Origin: Devosia sp.
GTDB lineage: Bacteria; Pseudomonadota; Alphaproteobacteria; Rhizobiales; Devosiaceae
Assembly (NCBI RefSeq): GCF_028290435.1
Contig: NZ_JAQGJV010000082.1
Span: forward strand, 1-64,000
DNA length: 64,000 nucleotides
Direction: 5' to 3'
This document shows positions 41,831 to 49,435 of this stretch, one piece after another. The notes under the pieces were generated by a model. The model was not told the origin of the DNA. It did not search any database and worked only from the letters and a program-made list of their open reading frames with translations. Each line of letters opens with the position of its first letter. Within the stretch, counting starts at the first letter, position 1. The position numbers were made by a program, and so were the translations under genes.

Positions 41831-42697
41831 ATGCTGTTCAAGAATGCCGATGAGTTCGTCAAATCCACCCATCGCGCGGTGACCGTGTTCGGCATGGCCG
41901 GCGTCGGCAAGACGCGGCTGAGCGCCATGCTGCGCAGCTCGAACTGGTTCCACTATTCGGCCGATTACCGCATCGGCACGCGCTATATGGGCGAGCACAT
42001 CGTCGACAACTTCAAGCGCGAAGCCATGAAGAACCCCTTTCTGGCCGAACTGCTGCGCTCGGACTCGATCTACATCTCGTCCAACATCACCTTCGCCAAT
42101 CTCGACCCGCTGTCGACCTATCTGGGCACGCCCGGCAATCCCGACAAAGGCGGCCTGCCGCTCGAGGAATACCAGCGCCGGCAGGAGCAGCACCGCGTCT
42201 CCGAAATCGCCGCCCTGCGCGACGTGCCCCATTTCATCGAGCGCGCCAGGGCGCTCTATGGCTACGACGATTTCATCGCCGATACCGGCGGCTCGTTGAT
42301 CGAGGTCGTCGACCCTACCGATCCGCATGATCCGGTCATCGAGACGCTGACCGCCAGCACCGCCCTGCTCTACATCCGCGGCACCGAAAAGGACGCCGCC
42401 CAACTTGTCGCCCGCTTCAAGGCCAGCCCCAAGCCGATGTATTACACCCCGGCTTTCCTCGTTCGGAAATGGGCCGAATACAAAGCGCTGAACAAGATCG
42501 CCGAGGATTGCGACGTCGATCCAGCCGGTTTTGGCGCCTGGGGCTTCGAGGCACTGCTCCACGACCGGCTGCCGCGCTACCAGACGCTGGCCGACAATTT
42601 CGGCTATGTGGTGGAGGCCTCCGACCTCGCCATTGTGCGCGACGGCGACGAATTCGTCGACCTGATGGCTGCCGCGATCGAGCAGCGAATGCGCTAG
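41831..42697 (+). CDS. P-loop NTPase of unknown function
   Basis: This 288-residue cytosolic protein has a Walker A motif near the start (VTVFGMAGVGKTRLSAML), and then YSADYRIGTRYMGEHIVDNFKREAM. A likely Walker B or switch region is DDFIADTGGSLIEVVDP. The ATG at 41831 is chosen over the track's 41795 because the hydrophobic strand VTVFGMAGVGKT then sits at the normal distance from the N-terminus. No nucleic-acid or membrane domain is seen. It diverges from flgE and is followed 71 bp later by metA. I know of no assigned role; dNMP-kinase-like or regulatory GTPase/ATPase functions are both open. Confidence 0.7.
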   Translation: MLFKNADEFVKSTHRAVTVFGMAGVGKTRLSAMLRSSNWFHYSADYRIGTRYMGEHIVDNFKREAMKNPFLAELLRSDSIYISSNITFANLDPLSTYLGTPGNPDKGGLPLEEYQRRQEQHRVSEIAALRDVPHFIERARALYGYDDFIADTGGSLIEVVDPTDPHDPVIETLTASTALLYIRGTEKDAAQLVARFKASPKPMYYTPAFLVRKWAEYKALNKIAEDCDVDPAGFGAWGFEALLHDRLPRYQTLADNFGYVVEASDLAIVRDGDEFVDLMAAAIEQRMR

Positions 42698-42768
42698 CGC
42701 GCCTCCATTGGAGACGCGCCTGCCTGCATCGCCATCTGTCGCCAATTACGAACCCGAAAGAGGGTCAC

Positions 42769-43680
42769 ATGCCTATTCGCATTCCCGATGATCTGCCCGC
42801 CCGCAAGACGCTTGAGGCCGAGGGCGTCAACGTCATGGATTCCACCCGCGCCGCGCGCCAGGACATCCGCCCGCTCCATGTCGGCCTGCTCAACCTGATG
42901 CCCAACAAGGAACGCACCGAAACCCAGTTCGCCCGGCTGATCGGCTCGACGCCGCTGCAGATCGAGTTGACGCTCGTCCGCGTCTCCGATCACCAGTCCA
43001 AGAACACCCCCGAGGACTACCTCAAGACCTTCTACAAAACCTGGGAAGAGGTGCGGACACAAAAGTTCGACGGCTTCATCGTCACCGGTGCGCCTGTGGC
43101 CAACATGCCCTTCGAAGAGGTCCGCTACTGGCCCGAAATGCTCGAGATCATGGACTGGACCGCCACCAACGTGCACCAGACCATGTTCATCTGCTGGGGC
43201 GCGCAGGCCGCCCTGCACCATTTCCACGGCGCCCATCGTTATCGCATGCCCGAAAAGGCCTTCGGCGTGTTCCGCCATCAGGTGACGAACCCGCTCTCGC
43301 CCTTCCTCCGCGGCTTTTCCGACAGCCCGATGATCCCGGTGTCACGCTATAACGACATCGACAAATCGACACTGGGCGCCAACCTGGAAGTCCTCATCGA
43401 CAACGCCGAAATCGGCGTCTGCATGCTGGGCGACCTGCAGCGCCGCGCGATCTATTTCCTCAACCACCTGGAATACGACAACCGCTCGCTCGCCGACGAA
43501 TACGAACGCGACGTCAAGGTCGGCCTCGCGCCCAAGCAGCCCACGAACCTGTTCCCCAATGGCGATGTCACCGCCATCCCCGAGAACCGCTGGCGCAGCC
43601 ACGCCCATCTCCTGTTCCAGAACTGGATCAACGAGATGTACCAGACGACGCCATACGAGATGGCCGAGATCGGGAAATAG
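42769..43680 (+). CDS. metA: Homoserine O-acyltransferase (MetA/MetAA)
   Basis: This 303-residue enzyme activates the homoserine hydroxyl for methionine synthesis. The start at 42769 follows AAGAGGG; the track ORF is too long. The catalytic Cys142 lies in FICWGAQAALHH, with the conserved HLEYD near residue 235. Position 111, in TGAPVANM, is Ala. Gly at this place in E. coli goes with succinyl-CoA, and Glu in Bacillus cereus with acetyl-CoA, so the donor cannot be assigned safely. No SAM-II riboswitch is visible in the 71-bp leader, only a small GC-rich hairpin. Confidence 0.94.
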   Translation: MPIRIPDDLPARKTLEAEGVNVMDSTRAARQDIRPLHVGLLNLMPNKERTETQFARLIGSTPLQIELTLVRVSDHQSKNTPEDYLKTFYKTWEEVRTQKFDGFIVTGAPVANMPFEEVRYWPEMLEIMDWTATNVHQTMFICWGAQAALHHFHGAHRYRMPEKAFGVFRHQVTNPLSPFLRGFSDSPMIPVSRYNDIDKSTLGANLEVLIDNAEIGVCMLGDLQRRAIYFLNHLEYDNRSLADEYERDVKVGLAPKQPTNLFPNGDVTAIPENRWRSHAHLLFQNWINEMYQTTPYEMAEIGK

Positions 43681-43701
43681 AATGGGGGCGCTTCGGCGCC
43701 C

Positions 43702-44142
43702 TCAGCGCTTCTCCACGCTCTCCTTCAGCCCATCCAGCATCATCTTCCAGTTCTTGGTGTATTCCGCCTTGGTCTTGGCATCGAGATCCGGCTTGTCGTC
43801 CATATTGATCTGGCTCAGCCGCACCCGCGTCTTGCCCCCGCTGGGCTCCAGCACATAACGCACCACGTGATAATTCTCAGGCCGATCCGGCTCCCCGCTC
43901 ATCGCGCTCCAATGGGTGAAGCTGAGCTCCTTGCCCTCCTCGAACCGCTGAATCTCTCCGTGGTCCTCGAACTTCTTCCCCTTCCAGTCGCCCGAAAAGG
44001 TGATCTCGTGGCCCACTTTCCAATCGGTCTTCACGTCGGTGCCGGCGAACAGCGCCGACTTCCCCTTGGCCGTCATGGCTGACCACACCGTCTTGGGATC
44101 GGCCGCGATAACGGTATCGACTTCGACAACAGGTTTTTGCAT
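43702..44142 (-). CDS. SRPBCC domain protein with stress-type promoter
   Basis: This 146-residue START-like ligand-binding protein begins MQKPVVEVDTVIAADPKTVWSAMT. Its body is SALFAGTDVKTDWKVGHEITFSGDWKGKKFEDHGEIQRFEEGKELSFTHWSA, and its C-terminal helix includes NWKMMLDGLKESVEK. ATG 44142 follows AAGGAG; the track start at 44199 is too early. It is convergent with metA (21-bp gap). An exact EcfG element lies 22 bp upstream, so stress induction is likely. The ligand is unknown. Confidence 0.82.
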   Translation of the reverse strand: MQKPVVEVDTVIAADPKTVWSAMTAKGKSALFAGTDVKTDWKVGHEITFSGDWKGKKFEDHGEIQRFEEGKELSFTHWSAMSGEPDRPENYHVVRYVLEPSGGKTRVRLSQINMDDKPDLDAKTKAEYTKNWKMMLDGLKESVEKR

Positions 44143-44164
44143 GGCACGTCTCCTTTGAGAGGAA

Positions 44165-44189
44165 AACGCCTGGGCCATGCACCCGTTCC
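44165..44189 (-). promoter_or_regulatory. EcfG-type stress promoter of the SRPBCC gene
   Basis: On the reverse strand GGAAC (44189-44185), a 16-bp spacer and CGTT (44168-44165, then TT). The gene's ribosome site AAGGAG lies directly downstream. Confidence 0.65.
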
Positions 44190-44190
44190 G

Positions 44191-44214
44191 CCCTTGCATT
44201 GCCCCACCAACACC
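44191..44214 (+). repeat. 24-bp duplicated upstream element, copy 1
   Basis: An identical 24-bp sequence (core TTGCATTGCCCCACCAA) occurs here, about 90 bp before the gene at 44304, and again at 44749-44772, about 33 bp before ycjX. It may be a duplicated promoter with TTGCAT as the -35. Confidence 0.6.
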
Positions 44215-44303
44215 TACCCATCCCGGACCTGGCCGCTGGCCTGCCTTGCCGCTCCAGCCGGACTATCCTAGGGTAAGTCCTCGCCGCTTTCCGGCGGAGC
44301 CTC

Positions 44304-44720
44304 ATGCGGTTGGCTTCGCCTTATCGTGCAATTTCGGACTGGCGCCAGCGCCGCGACAATCGCCAGCGGCTGGTCTCGATCGATACATTCCACGACGGCA
44401 AGCTGCGCTGGTATCTGGGCCTTTACGAAAGTGGCGATTATAACCAGCTCGTATCGCTGCGCGACACCTGGAAGGGGCTGATCGACCGCAAGGGCGAGCT
44501 GCGCGAGAAAGGCCTGCGCATCGAGGACTATGCCGCCTACAATGAAGGCGGTGAACTGCTGCTCTGCGCCATCTGGAATAGCCAGCCCAAAGACGGCGGC
44601 CAGGACTGGATCATGCAGGAAGACAGCTTTTCCAACCTCGATAGCCGCATCGATTTCAACTGGTCGCTCGGCCGCCACATCCAGGGGCTGGATTCCTGGG
44701 CCAAGGACGATCCCGAATAG
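44304..44720 (+). CDS. Hypothetical protein upstream of ycjX (138 aa)
   Basis: A 138-residue protein without signal peptide or membrane helix. ATG 44304 follows GCGGAGCC. The motif-like stretches are KLRWYLGLYESGDYNQLVSLRDTWKGLIDRKGELREKGLRIEDY and ELLLCAIWNSQPKDGGQDWIM. The W-x7-L-x-x-x-GLRIxxY...AIW pattern vaguely recalls the short beta repeats at the N-terminus of polyglycine hydrolases, but this is a weak resemblance. It shares a 24-bp upstream element with the following ycjX gene, which hints at joint expression. Confidence 0.55.
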   Translation: MRLASPYRAISDWRQRRDNRQRLVSIDTFHDGKLRWYLGLYESGDYNQLVSLRDTWKGLIDRKGELREKGLRIEDYAAYNEGGELLLCAIWNSQPKDGGQDWIMQEDSFSNLDSRIDFNWSLGRHIQGLDSWAKDDPE

Positions 44721-44748
44721 ACCGGCACGCGCAGGGGCTGCCTCCAGC

Positions 44749-44772
44749 CCCTTGCATTGCCCCACCAACACC
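44749..44772 (+). repeat. 24-bp duplicated upstream element, copy 2
   Basis: Identical to 44191-44214. Here TTGCAT (44752) and TACTTT (44774) are 16 bp apart, a plausible promoter for the TTG-started ycjX gene. Confidence 0.6.
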
Positions 44773-44804
44773 CTACTTTCTGCCGGCACACCGAGGATGA
44801 TCGC

Positions 44805-46256
44805 TTGGCACAATCTCCGACGACCATCGTCGACGAACTGGGCATTGCCCTCACCAATCTCGCCGATGCCGCCACCGGCAATTTCACCCCAACCCTGCGC
44901 CTTGGCGTCACCGGCCTCAGCCGCGCCGGCAAGACCATCTTTATCACCGCGCTGATCCATAACCTGCTGACCGGCGGCCGCCTGCCCGGCTTTGCGCCGC
45001 TGGCTGAGGGCCGCTTCATCGGCGCTCGCCTCGCAGAATATCCCGAAGCCACCATTCCCCGCTTCGCCTACGAGCAGCACCTCGAAGCCCTGACCGGCAA
45101 AACCCCGACCTGGCCCGAAAGCACCCGGCGTATCTCGCAATTGCGCATCGTGCTCAAATACCAGTCCACCGCCTGGTTCTCGGGCATGCGCGGCCCCTCC
45201 ACGCTCAACCTCGACATCGTCGACTACCCCGGCGAATGGCTCCTTGACCTCCCCTTGCTGACCATGAGCTTCGCCGACTGGAGCCGCGACGCCCTGGAGC
45301 GCGCCCAGCGCCCCGGCTCCGGCAAGGAGGCCGGCCCCTTCCTCGACATCCTGGCCAGCATCGACACCAAGAAGGACGCCAACGACCCCGACGCCGAAAA
45401 GCTTGCCGCCGCCTTCACCGATTATCTCCGCCGCAGTCGCGAACATGGCGCCCTCTCCACCCTGCCCCCCGGCCGCTTCCTGCTGCCCGGCGATCTGGAG
45501 GGCTCGCCAGCCCTCACCTTCGCCCCGCTGCCGCCACCCACCCAGCCGCAGCGCAATTCCAGCCTCTACGCCATGCTGGAGCACCGCTACGAGGCCTACA
45601 AAGACCAGGTGGTTCGCCCCTTCTTCAAGGACCACTTCGCCCGTCTCGATCGCCAGATCGTCTTGGTCGATACCCTGCGCGCCCTCAATGCCGGCCCCGC
45701 CGCCGTTGCCGATCTGGAAACCGCGCTGACTTCAGTGCTCTCCTGCTTCCGCCAGGGCGACGCCAACCTGCTGCTGCGCCCCTTCGTGCGCAAGATCGAC
45801 CGCATCCTGTTTGCCGCCACCAAGGCCGATCACGTCCACCACACCAGCCACGACCGGCTGGAAAGCATCCTCAACCGCCTCGTTGCCGATGCCAGCAAGC
45901 GCGCCCGCTTCGTCGGCGCCGAAACCCGCTCCATCGCCCTGGCTGCCATTCGCGCCACCCGCGAGGGCACCATCAGTGAAGCCGGCGAAACCCTGCCCAC
46001 CATCATCGGCACCCCCATGGCCGGCGAAGTGCTCGATGGCACCAAATATGACGGCAAAACCGAAATCGCTCTATTTCCCGGTGACTTGCCCGAACGCCCG
46101 GATTCACTCTTCGAAGACGGCACGCCGGTCTCGCTGAATTTCCTGCGCTTCGTGCCCCCGCAAAAGCTCGACCGCAACGCCGCGGGCGATCCCATCCTGC
46201 CGCACATTCGCTTCGACCGGGCGCTGGATTTCCTCATTGGAGACTGGCTCAAATGA
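44805..46256 (+). CDS. ycjX: YcjX-family P-loop GTPase-like protein
   Basis: A 483-residue member of the YcjX family, which is cytosolic or membrane-associated and linked to phage-shock and stress loci in other bacteria. Walker A is GVTGLSRAGKTIFITALIHNLLTGGRLP. Other conserved stretches are NLDIVDYPGEWLLDLPLL, YKDQVVRPFFKDHFARLDRQIVLVDTLRALNAG and ILFAATKADHVHHTSHDRL. I chose TTG 44805, not the track's 44757, because GAGGA stands seven bases before it. It overlaps the next gene by four bases (ATGA), the standard YcjX-YcjF pairing. Confidence 0.88.
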   Translation: MAQSPTTIVDELGIALTNLADAATGNFTPTLRLGVTGLSRAGKTIFITALIHNLLTGGRLPGFAPLAEGRFIGARLAEYPEATIPRFAYEQHLEALTGKTPTWPESTRRISQLRIVLKYQSTAWFSGMRGPSTLNLDIVDYPGEWLLDLPLLTMSFADWSRDALERAQRPGSGKEAGPFLDILASIDTKKDANDPDAEKLAAAFTDYLRRSREHGALSTLPPGRFLLPGDLEGSPALTFAPLPPPTQPQRNSSLYAMLEHRYEAYKDQVVRPFFKDHFARLDRQIVLVDTLRALNAGPAAVADLETALTSVLSCFRQGDANLLLRPFVRKIDRILFAATKADHVHHTSHDRLESILNRLVADASKRARFVGAETRSIALAAIRATREGTISEAGETLPTIIGTPMAGEVLDGTKYDGKTEIALFPGDLPERPDSLFEDGTPVSLNFLRFVPPQKLDRNAAGDPILPHIRFDRALDFLIGDWLK

Positions 46257-47260
46257 AGCGCCCCATCGCCCGCCCCACCGACACCACTGCCGAGCCCGAC
46301 GACAGCATCCGCCTGCCCCGCGCCTTCCTGCCCGCCAAGGTCGAAATCACCGAAACCGATTTCGATCCCGCAACCGACGAAGCCCTCGTCGCCCCCGCCC
46401 CCAAACCAATTGGCTGGGCCGCCCGCGCCGCCTGGACCGCTGGCAACATTCTGGTCTCGACCGGTATCGGGCTAGCCGCCGACCGTCTGATCCGCGACCT
46501 CTTCGCCGCCAATGCATGGCTCGGCTGGGCCGGCATCGGCGTGCTGGCCATCTTCGTTCTCGCCGTCATCGTCCTCGCCGCCCGCGAAATCTTCGCCTTG
46601 CGCCGCCTCAAGGTCCTGGACAGCCTCAAGCGCGACGCCGCACTCGCAACCGCCAACAATGACCAACATGCCGCCCAGCACGTCGTCAGCCGCCTCGAGG
46701 GTATCTACTCCGGCCGCGCCGACCTCGCCCGCGCGCGCCAGTCCGTCGCCGACAATGTCCCCCACCTGTTCGACGGCCATGAAATCGTCGCGCTCGCCGA
46801 ACGCAGCCTGATGGCGCCCCTCGATGCCCGCGCCAAGGCCCTGACCGCCGCCTCCGCCCGCCGCGTGGCCTTAGTAACCGCCGTATCGCCGCGCGCCCTC
46901 GTGGACATTGCCTTCGTCATCTACGAAAGCATCCGCCTCGCCGGCGCCATTGCCGCCCTCTACGGCGCCCGCCCCGGCTTCTTTGGCTTCTGGCGGCTCA
47001 CAGGGGCCATCCTCGCCCATCTCGCCGTCACCGGCGGCCTCGTGCTCACCGATGGCATTGTCGAGCAACTGGTCGGCCAGGGCATTGCCGCCAAGCTCTC
47101 CGCGCGACTCGGTGAGGGCGTCGTTAACGGCCTGATGACGGTTCGCGTCGGCATCGCCGCAATGCGCGTCGTCCGCCCGCTGCCCTTCGAAACGCAAAAA
47201 CAGCCCATGGTCCGCGACTTTATTCCGGAACTGACCAAAGTCGCCCAACCTGCAACCTAG
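46253..47260 (+). CDS. YcjF/TIGR01620-family membrane protein
   Basis: This 335-residue protein has an N-terminal disordered part, two membrane helices near residues 65-110 (AGNILVSTGIGLAADRLI, GWAGIGVLAIFVLAVIVLAA) and a DUF697-like C-terminal region (AVSPRALVDIAFVIYESIRLAGAIAALYGARPG, HLAVTGGLVLTDGIVEQLVGQGIAAKLSARLGEGVVNGLMTVRVGIAAM). It is the usual partner of YcjX, translationally coupled to it. Biochemical role unknown. Confidence 0.85.
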   Translation: MKRPIARPTDTTAEPDDSIRLPRAFLPAKVEITETDFDPATDEALVAPAPKPIGWAARAAWTAGNILVSTGIGLAADRLIRDLFAANAWLGWAGIGVLAIFVLAVIVLAAREIFALRRLKVLDSLKRDAALATANNDQHAAQHVVSRLEGIYSGRADLARARQSVADNVPHLFDGHEIVALAERSLMAPLDARAKALTAASARRVALVTAVSPRALVDIAFVIYESIRLAGAIAALYGARPGFFGFWRLTGAILAHLAVTGGLVLTDGIVEQLVGQGIAAKLSARLGEGVVNGLMTVRVGIAAMRVVRPLPFETQKQPMVRDFIPELTKVAQPAT

Positions 47261-47975
47261 ACGCATGGCTGGAATGATATTGCTGCATATCACCTAAATA
47301 TGGGCAGTTTCTTCTAAGATACTTTTGGATATTCCGGGCGCCTGCCAATGCGGACCTACAACATCTATGCGGGAAGCCGCCCATCGACACCAAAAGCATG
47401 ACGATCTGATGACTTGAAACCGATCGTAAGTGTGCTTACCTTCACCGTACGCGATTGATAACGCTAAAAAATCAAACGCTACCGCAGTTATATCTAGCGG
47501 ACCTCAGCATAGCTGGGGGCCGAGAGAATAACTGTGTCCGTAAATAAAGGAAAAGTAAAATGAACACCTATTTGAAATCTTCTTTCGCTGCTGCAGTTGT
47601 TGGCCTTGGCCTGTTCGCGAGTGCCGGTTCTGCGTTTGCCGCCGGTTGCCTGACCCCCGACCAGACTGCACAGTCGCTGATGGGCCACGATGACGCGGAC
47701 TTTGATGCCACCGCCGCAGCCAACGTTAAGGGCTTCCGTTGCGATGTCGTGGGTTCCGAATATTCGGTTCAGCAGCCCGCCGCCAAAGTGACCCCGAAGG
47801 TCTACTTCCAGGCCGCTCCTGAGCAGGAAACGGCCCAGAGCATCATGGGCGACTAATCTATCACGATGCCAGGGCGCCCAGAGGCGCCAGGCAATCTCTC
47901 GCAAACGAATGTATACCCCGACCCGGAATTGCAGGGGCTCCGGGCCGGAGTAGGCGAGACGCCCTCCGACCACCT
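47261..47975. repeat. Tandem duplication, unit 1
   Basis: From ACGCAT at 47261 to about 47975 this segment is similar to 48150-48873 (offset about 889-897 bp). Matching parts include the far upstream block (GGGCAGTTTCTT), the ACTTGAAA box, the ribosome site (TAAAGGA), the gene and about 110 bp after its stop, with a conserved GGCGCCC hairpin. The 299 bp before the gene contain no other ORF I accept. Confidence 0.75.
47560..47856 (+). CDS. Small secreted two-cysteine protein 1 (98 aa)
   Basis: Signal peptide MNTYLKSSFAAAVVGLGLFASAGSAFA, probably cleaved after AFA. The mature protein of about 71 residues has two cysteines (GCLTPDQTAQSL and KGFRCDVVGSE), likely disulphide-bonded in the periplasm. 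It ends QSIMGD. The ATG follows AAAGGAAAAG. It is a diverged paralogue of 48448-48753, produced by a local tandem duplication. The family is not known to me. The overlapping reverse ORF at 47494-47982 is a shadow. Confidence 0.7.
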   Translation: MNTYLKSSFAAAVVGLGLFASAGSAFAAGCLTPDQTAQSLMGHDDADFDATAAANVKGFRCDVVGSEYSVQQPAAKVTPKVYFQAAPEQETAQSIMGD

Positions 47976-48447
47976 GATCCACAAAAAATCTGAATGACGG
48001 TCACCGCTTGCCCTCACGGGGTTGGCGGCGCGCTGTTTTGTGCCCTGTCGCTTATACCGCCAAAATTCAGGCGCGGCCCGCGGTCGCTCGAAACTCAGAA
48101 GTTGCCATGCCGCGCTATCGGTTCCCAACCAAGCCAAGCCAGCACATAGACGCATAGCTGAAATGATCTGGCCGCATATTGCTAAACGCCGGGCAGTTTC
48201 TTGGGAGATACTTTTGGCAGTTCCGGGCATCTGCGCCCGGCCGACCGCCACATCTGCGCCGGTGCTGGCCATAGATGGCCAAAGCATGACCATCTCTTAA
48301 CTTGAAAGCCGCCCCGACGCTGCTTAAATTTCACCTAGACGACTGAAAACAAACGAAAATCAGCCGCCATCACCACCCTACCCAATGGCTTTCAGCGCAG
48401 CTGGATCGCCCGCTGCCGGGTATGGCCTGAAGTAAAGGAGAAGTAAC
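47857..48447. other. Spacer between the duplicated small secreted genes
   Basis: This 591-bp region has no accepted gene. Its first 120 bp are the 3' part of duplication unit 1, with a conserved stem-loop (GGGCGCCC/GGCGCC) right after the stop. Its last 300 bp are the 5' part of unit 2. An ORF at 48022-48300 is read as spurious. Confidence 0.5.
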
Positions 48448-48873
48448 ATGAACACCTATGTGAAATCGGGTTTTGCTGCTGCTGTTGTTGGCCTGGGAAT
48501 TTTGGCGACTGGCGGCTCCGCCTATGCCGCTCCCGGCTGCCTTGCCCCTGACCAGTCCAGCCAGTCGCTGGTCGAACACAGCGATGCCATGCAGGATGCT
48601 GTCACCGCAGCCGATGCTAAGGGCTTCCGCTGCGATGTCGTAGCGTCCGAGGTTTCGGTCCGCCAGCCCGGCGCCAAGGCGATCAAGGTGGCCCCGAAGG
48701 CCCCCGTGGCAGCGCCCAAATACGATATGCCGCTGAGCATCATGGGCGACTAATTCGCTACGATGCCAGGGCGCCCACGGGCGCCGGGCAATCACTCGCT
48801 GATGATTGTATACCCCGACCCGGAATTGCCGGAGCTCCGGGCCGGAGTGGGCGAGACGCCATCCGACCACCCG
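48150..48873. repeat. Tandem duplication, unit 2
   Basis: Second copy of the segment described at 47261. Non-coding flanks are as well preserved as the coding part: the 3' tails share GTATACCCCGACCCGGAATT. This suggests either recent duplication or function in the flanks. Confidence 0.75.
48448..48753 (+). CDS. Small secreted two-cysteine protein 2 (101 aa)
   Basis: Paralogue of 47560-47856: signal peptide MNTYVKSGFAAAVVGLGILATGGSAYA, mature part with GCLAPDQSSQSLVEH and KGFRCDVVASEVSVRQPGAK, ending LSIMGD. Both cysteines and the C-terminal IMGD are conserved, while a Lys/Pro/Ala-rich linker (VAPKAPVAAPKYD) is extended. ATG follows AAAGGAGAAG. The reverse ORF at 48370-49044 is a shadow. Function unknown; periplasmic location inferred from the signal peptide. 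Confidence 0.7.
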   Translation: MNTYVKSGFAAAVVGLGILATGGSAYAAPGCLAPDQSSQSLVEHSDAMQDAVTAADAKGFRCDVVASEVSVRQPGAKAIKVAPKAPVAAPKYDMPLSIMGD

Positions 48874-48923
48874 CCCCCTGGACGCGACTTGCCGACACCG
48901 CTGCCCAGCAGGCGCTGCTTCGG

Positions 48924-49340
48924 CTATTCCGCCGCCTGCTTGAACTCCGCCACCCGGCCCATCCGGGCTGGCATGGCATCGGGATGCTCGGCAAAATACT
49001 GCCGGCGGGCATCGAGCACCTTCGGTCGGTTCTGTGTCGCCCATTGGCCGATTGCCTTGAGCGGCACCTGCAGGTCACGCCCCAGATCGGTCAATTCATA
49101 ATCCACCCGCGGCGGAATCGATGGGGTCACCGTGCGGGTCACGAAGCCATCCATCTCCAGATCGCGCAACGTCGCTGTCAGAACCTTCTGGCTGATGCCG
49201 CCGATGGTGCGCTTGATCTCGCCGAATCGCATTGGCCCGCCCGCCAATTGGGTGATGATCAGCACGGTCCATTTGCCCCCGATCTGGTGCAAAATTTCGC
49301 CGACTGGACGGCAATCGTGGTGGGGATCAATTGGTTTCAT
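48924..49340 (-). CDS. HxlR-family transcriptional regulator
   Basis: A 138-residue winged-helix protein. The family motif with the conserved Cys is HDCRPVGEILHQIGGKWTVLIITQLAGGPMRFGEIKRTIGGISQKVLTATLRDLEMDGFV, then the wing VTPSIPPRVDYELTDLGRDL. Start MKPIDPHHD at 49340 is chosen; the track uses a GTG at 49394. It diverges from an NAD(P)H-dependent FMN reductase gene, a common arrangement in which HxlR represses its neighbour and senses a redox or electrophile signal through the Cys. Confidence 0.9.
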   Translation of the reverse strand: MKPIDPHHDCRPVGEILHQIGGKWTVLIITQLAGGPMRFGEIKRTIGGISQKVLTATLRDLEMDGFVTRTVTPSIPPRVDYELTDLGRDLQVPLKAIGQWATQNRPKVLDARRQYFAEHPDAMPARMGRVAEFKQAAE

Positions 49341-49387
49341 TTTGGTGCCTGACGTATCGAAAAAGTGCCGTCTTGCGGCGAATTTCA

Positions 49388-49412
49388 CAGTCACTCATAT
49401 AGCGTCAGTCAC
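49388..49412. promoter_or_regulatory. Direct repeat between HxlR gene and FMN reductase gene
   Basis: CAGTCAC occurs twice, 18 bp apart (49388 and 49406), in the 95-bp divergent promoter region. A possible HxlR operator. Confidence 0.35.
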
Positions 49413-49435
49413 CAACGGATACCAGTGAGATTATC

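Noticed and set aside
42698-42768. Possible SAM-II riboswitch in front of metA
   Set aside because: Only a GCGCGC/ACGCGC and CTCCA/TGGAG hairpin is present. The conserved SAM-II core is missing and the leader is only 71 bp.
47614-47660. Lipobox in the small secreted protein (AAGC)
   Set aside because: No Leu/Val at position -3, and the paralogue has APGC. Signal peptidase I cleavage is more likely.
47494-49044. Two similar reverse-strand ORFs (47494-47982 and 48370-49044)
   Set aside because: Their mutual similarity is explained by the tandem duplication. They lie antisense to signal-peptide genes and lack ribosome sites or domains.
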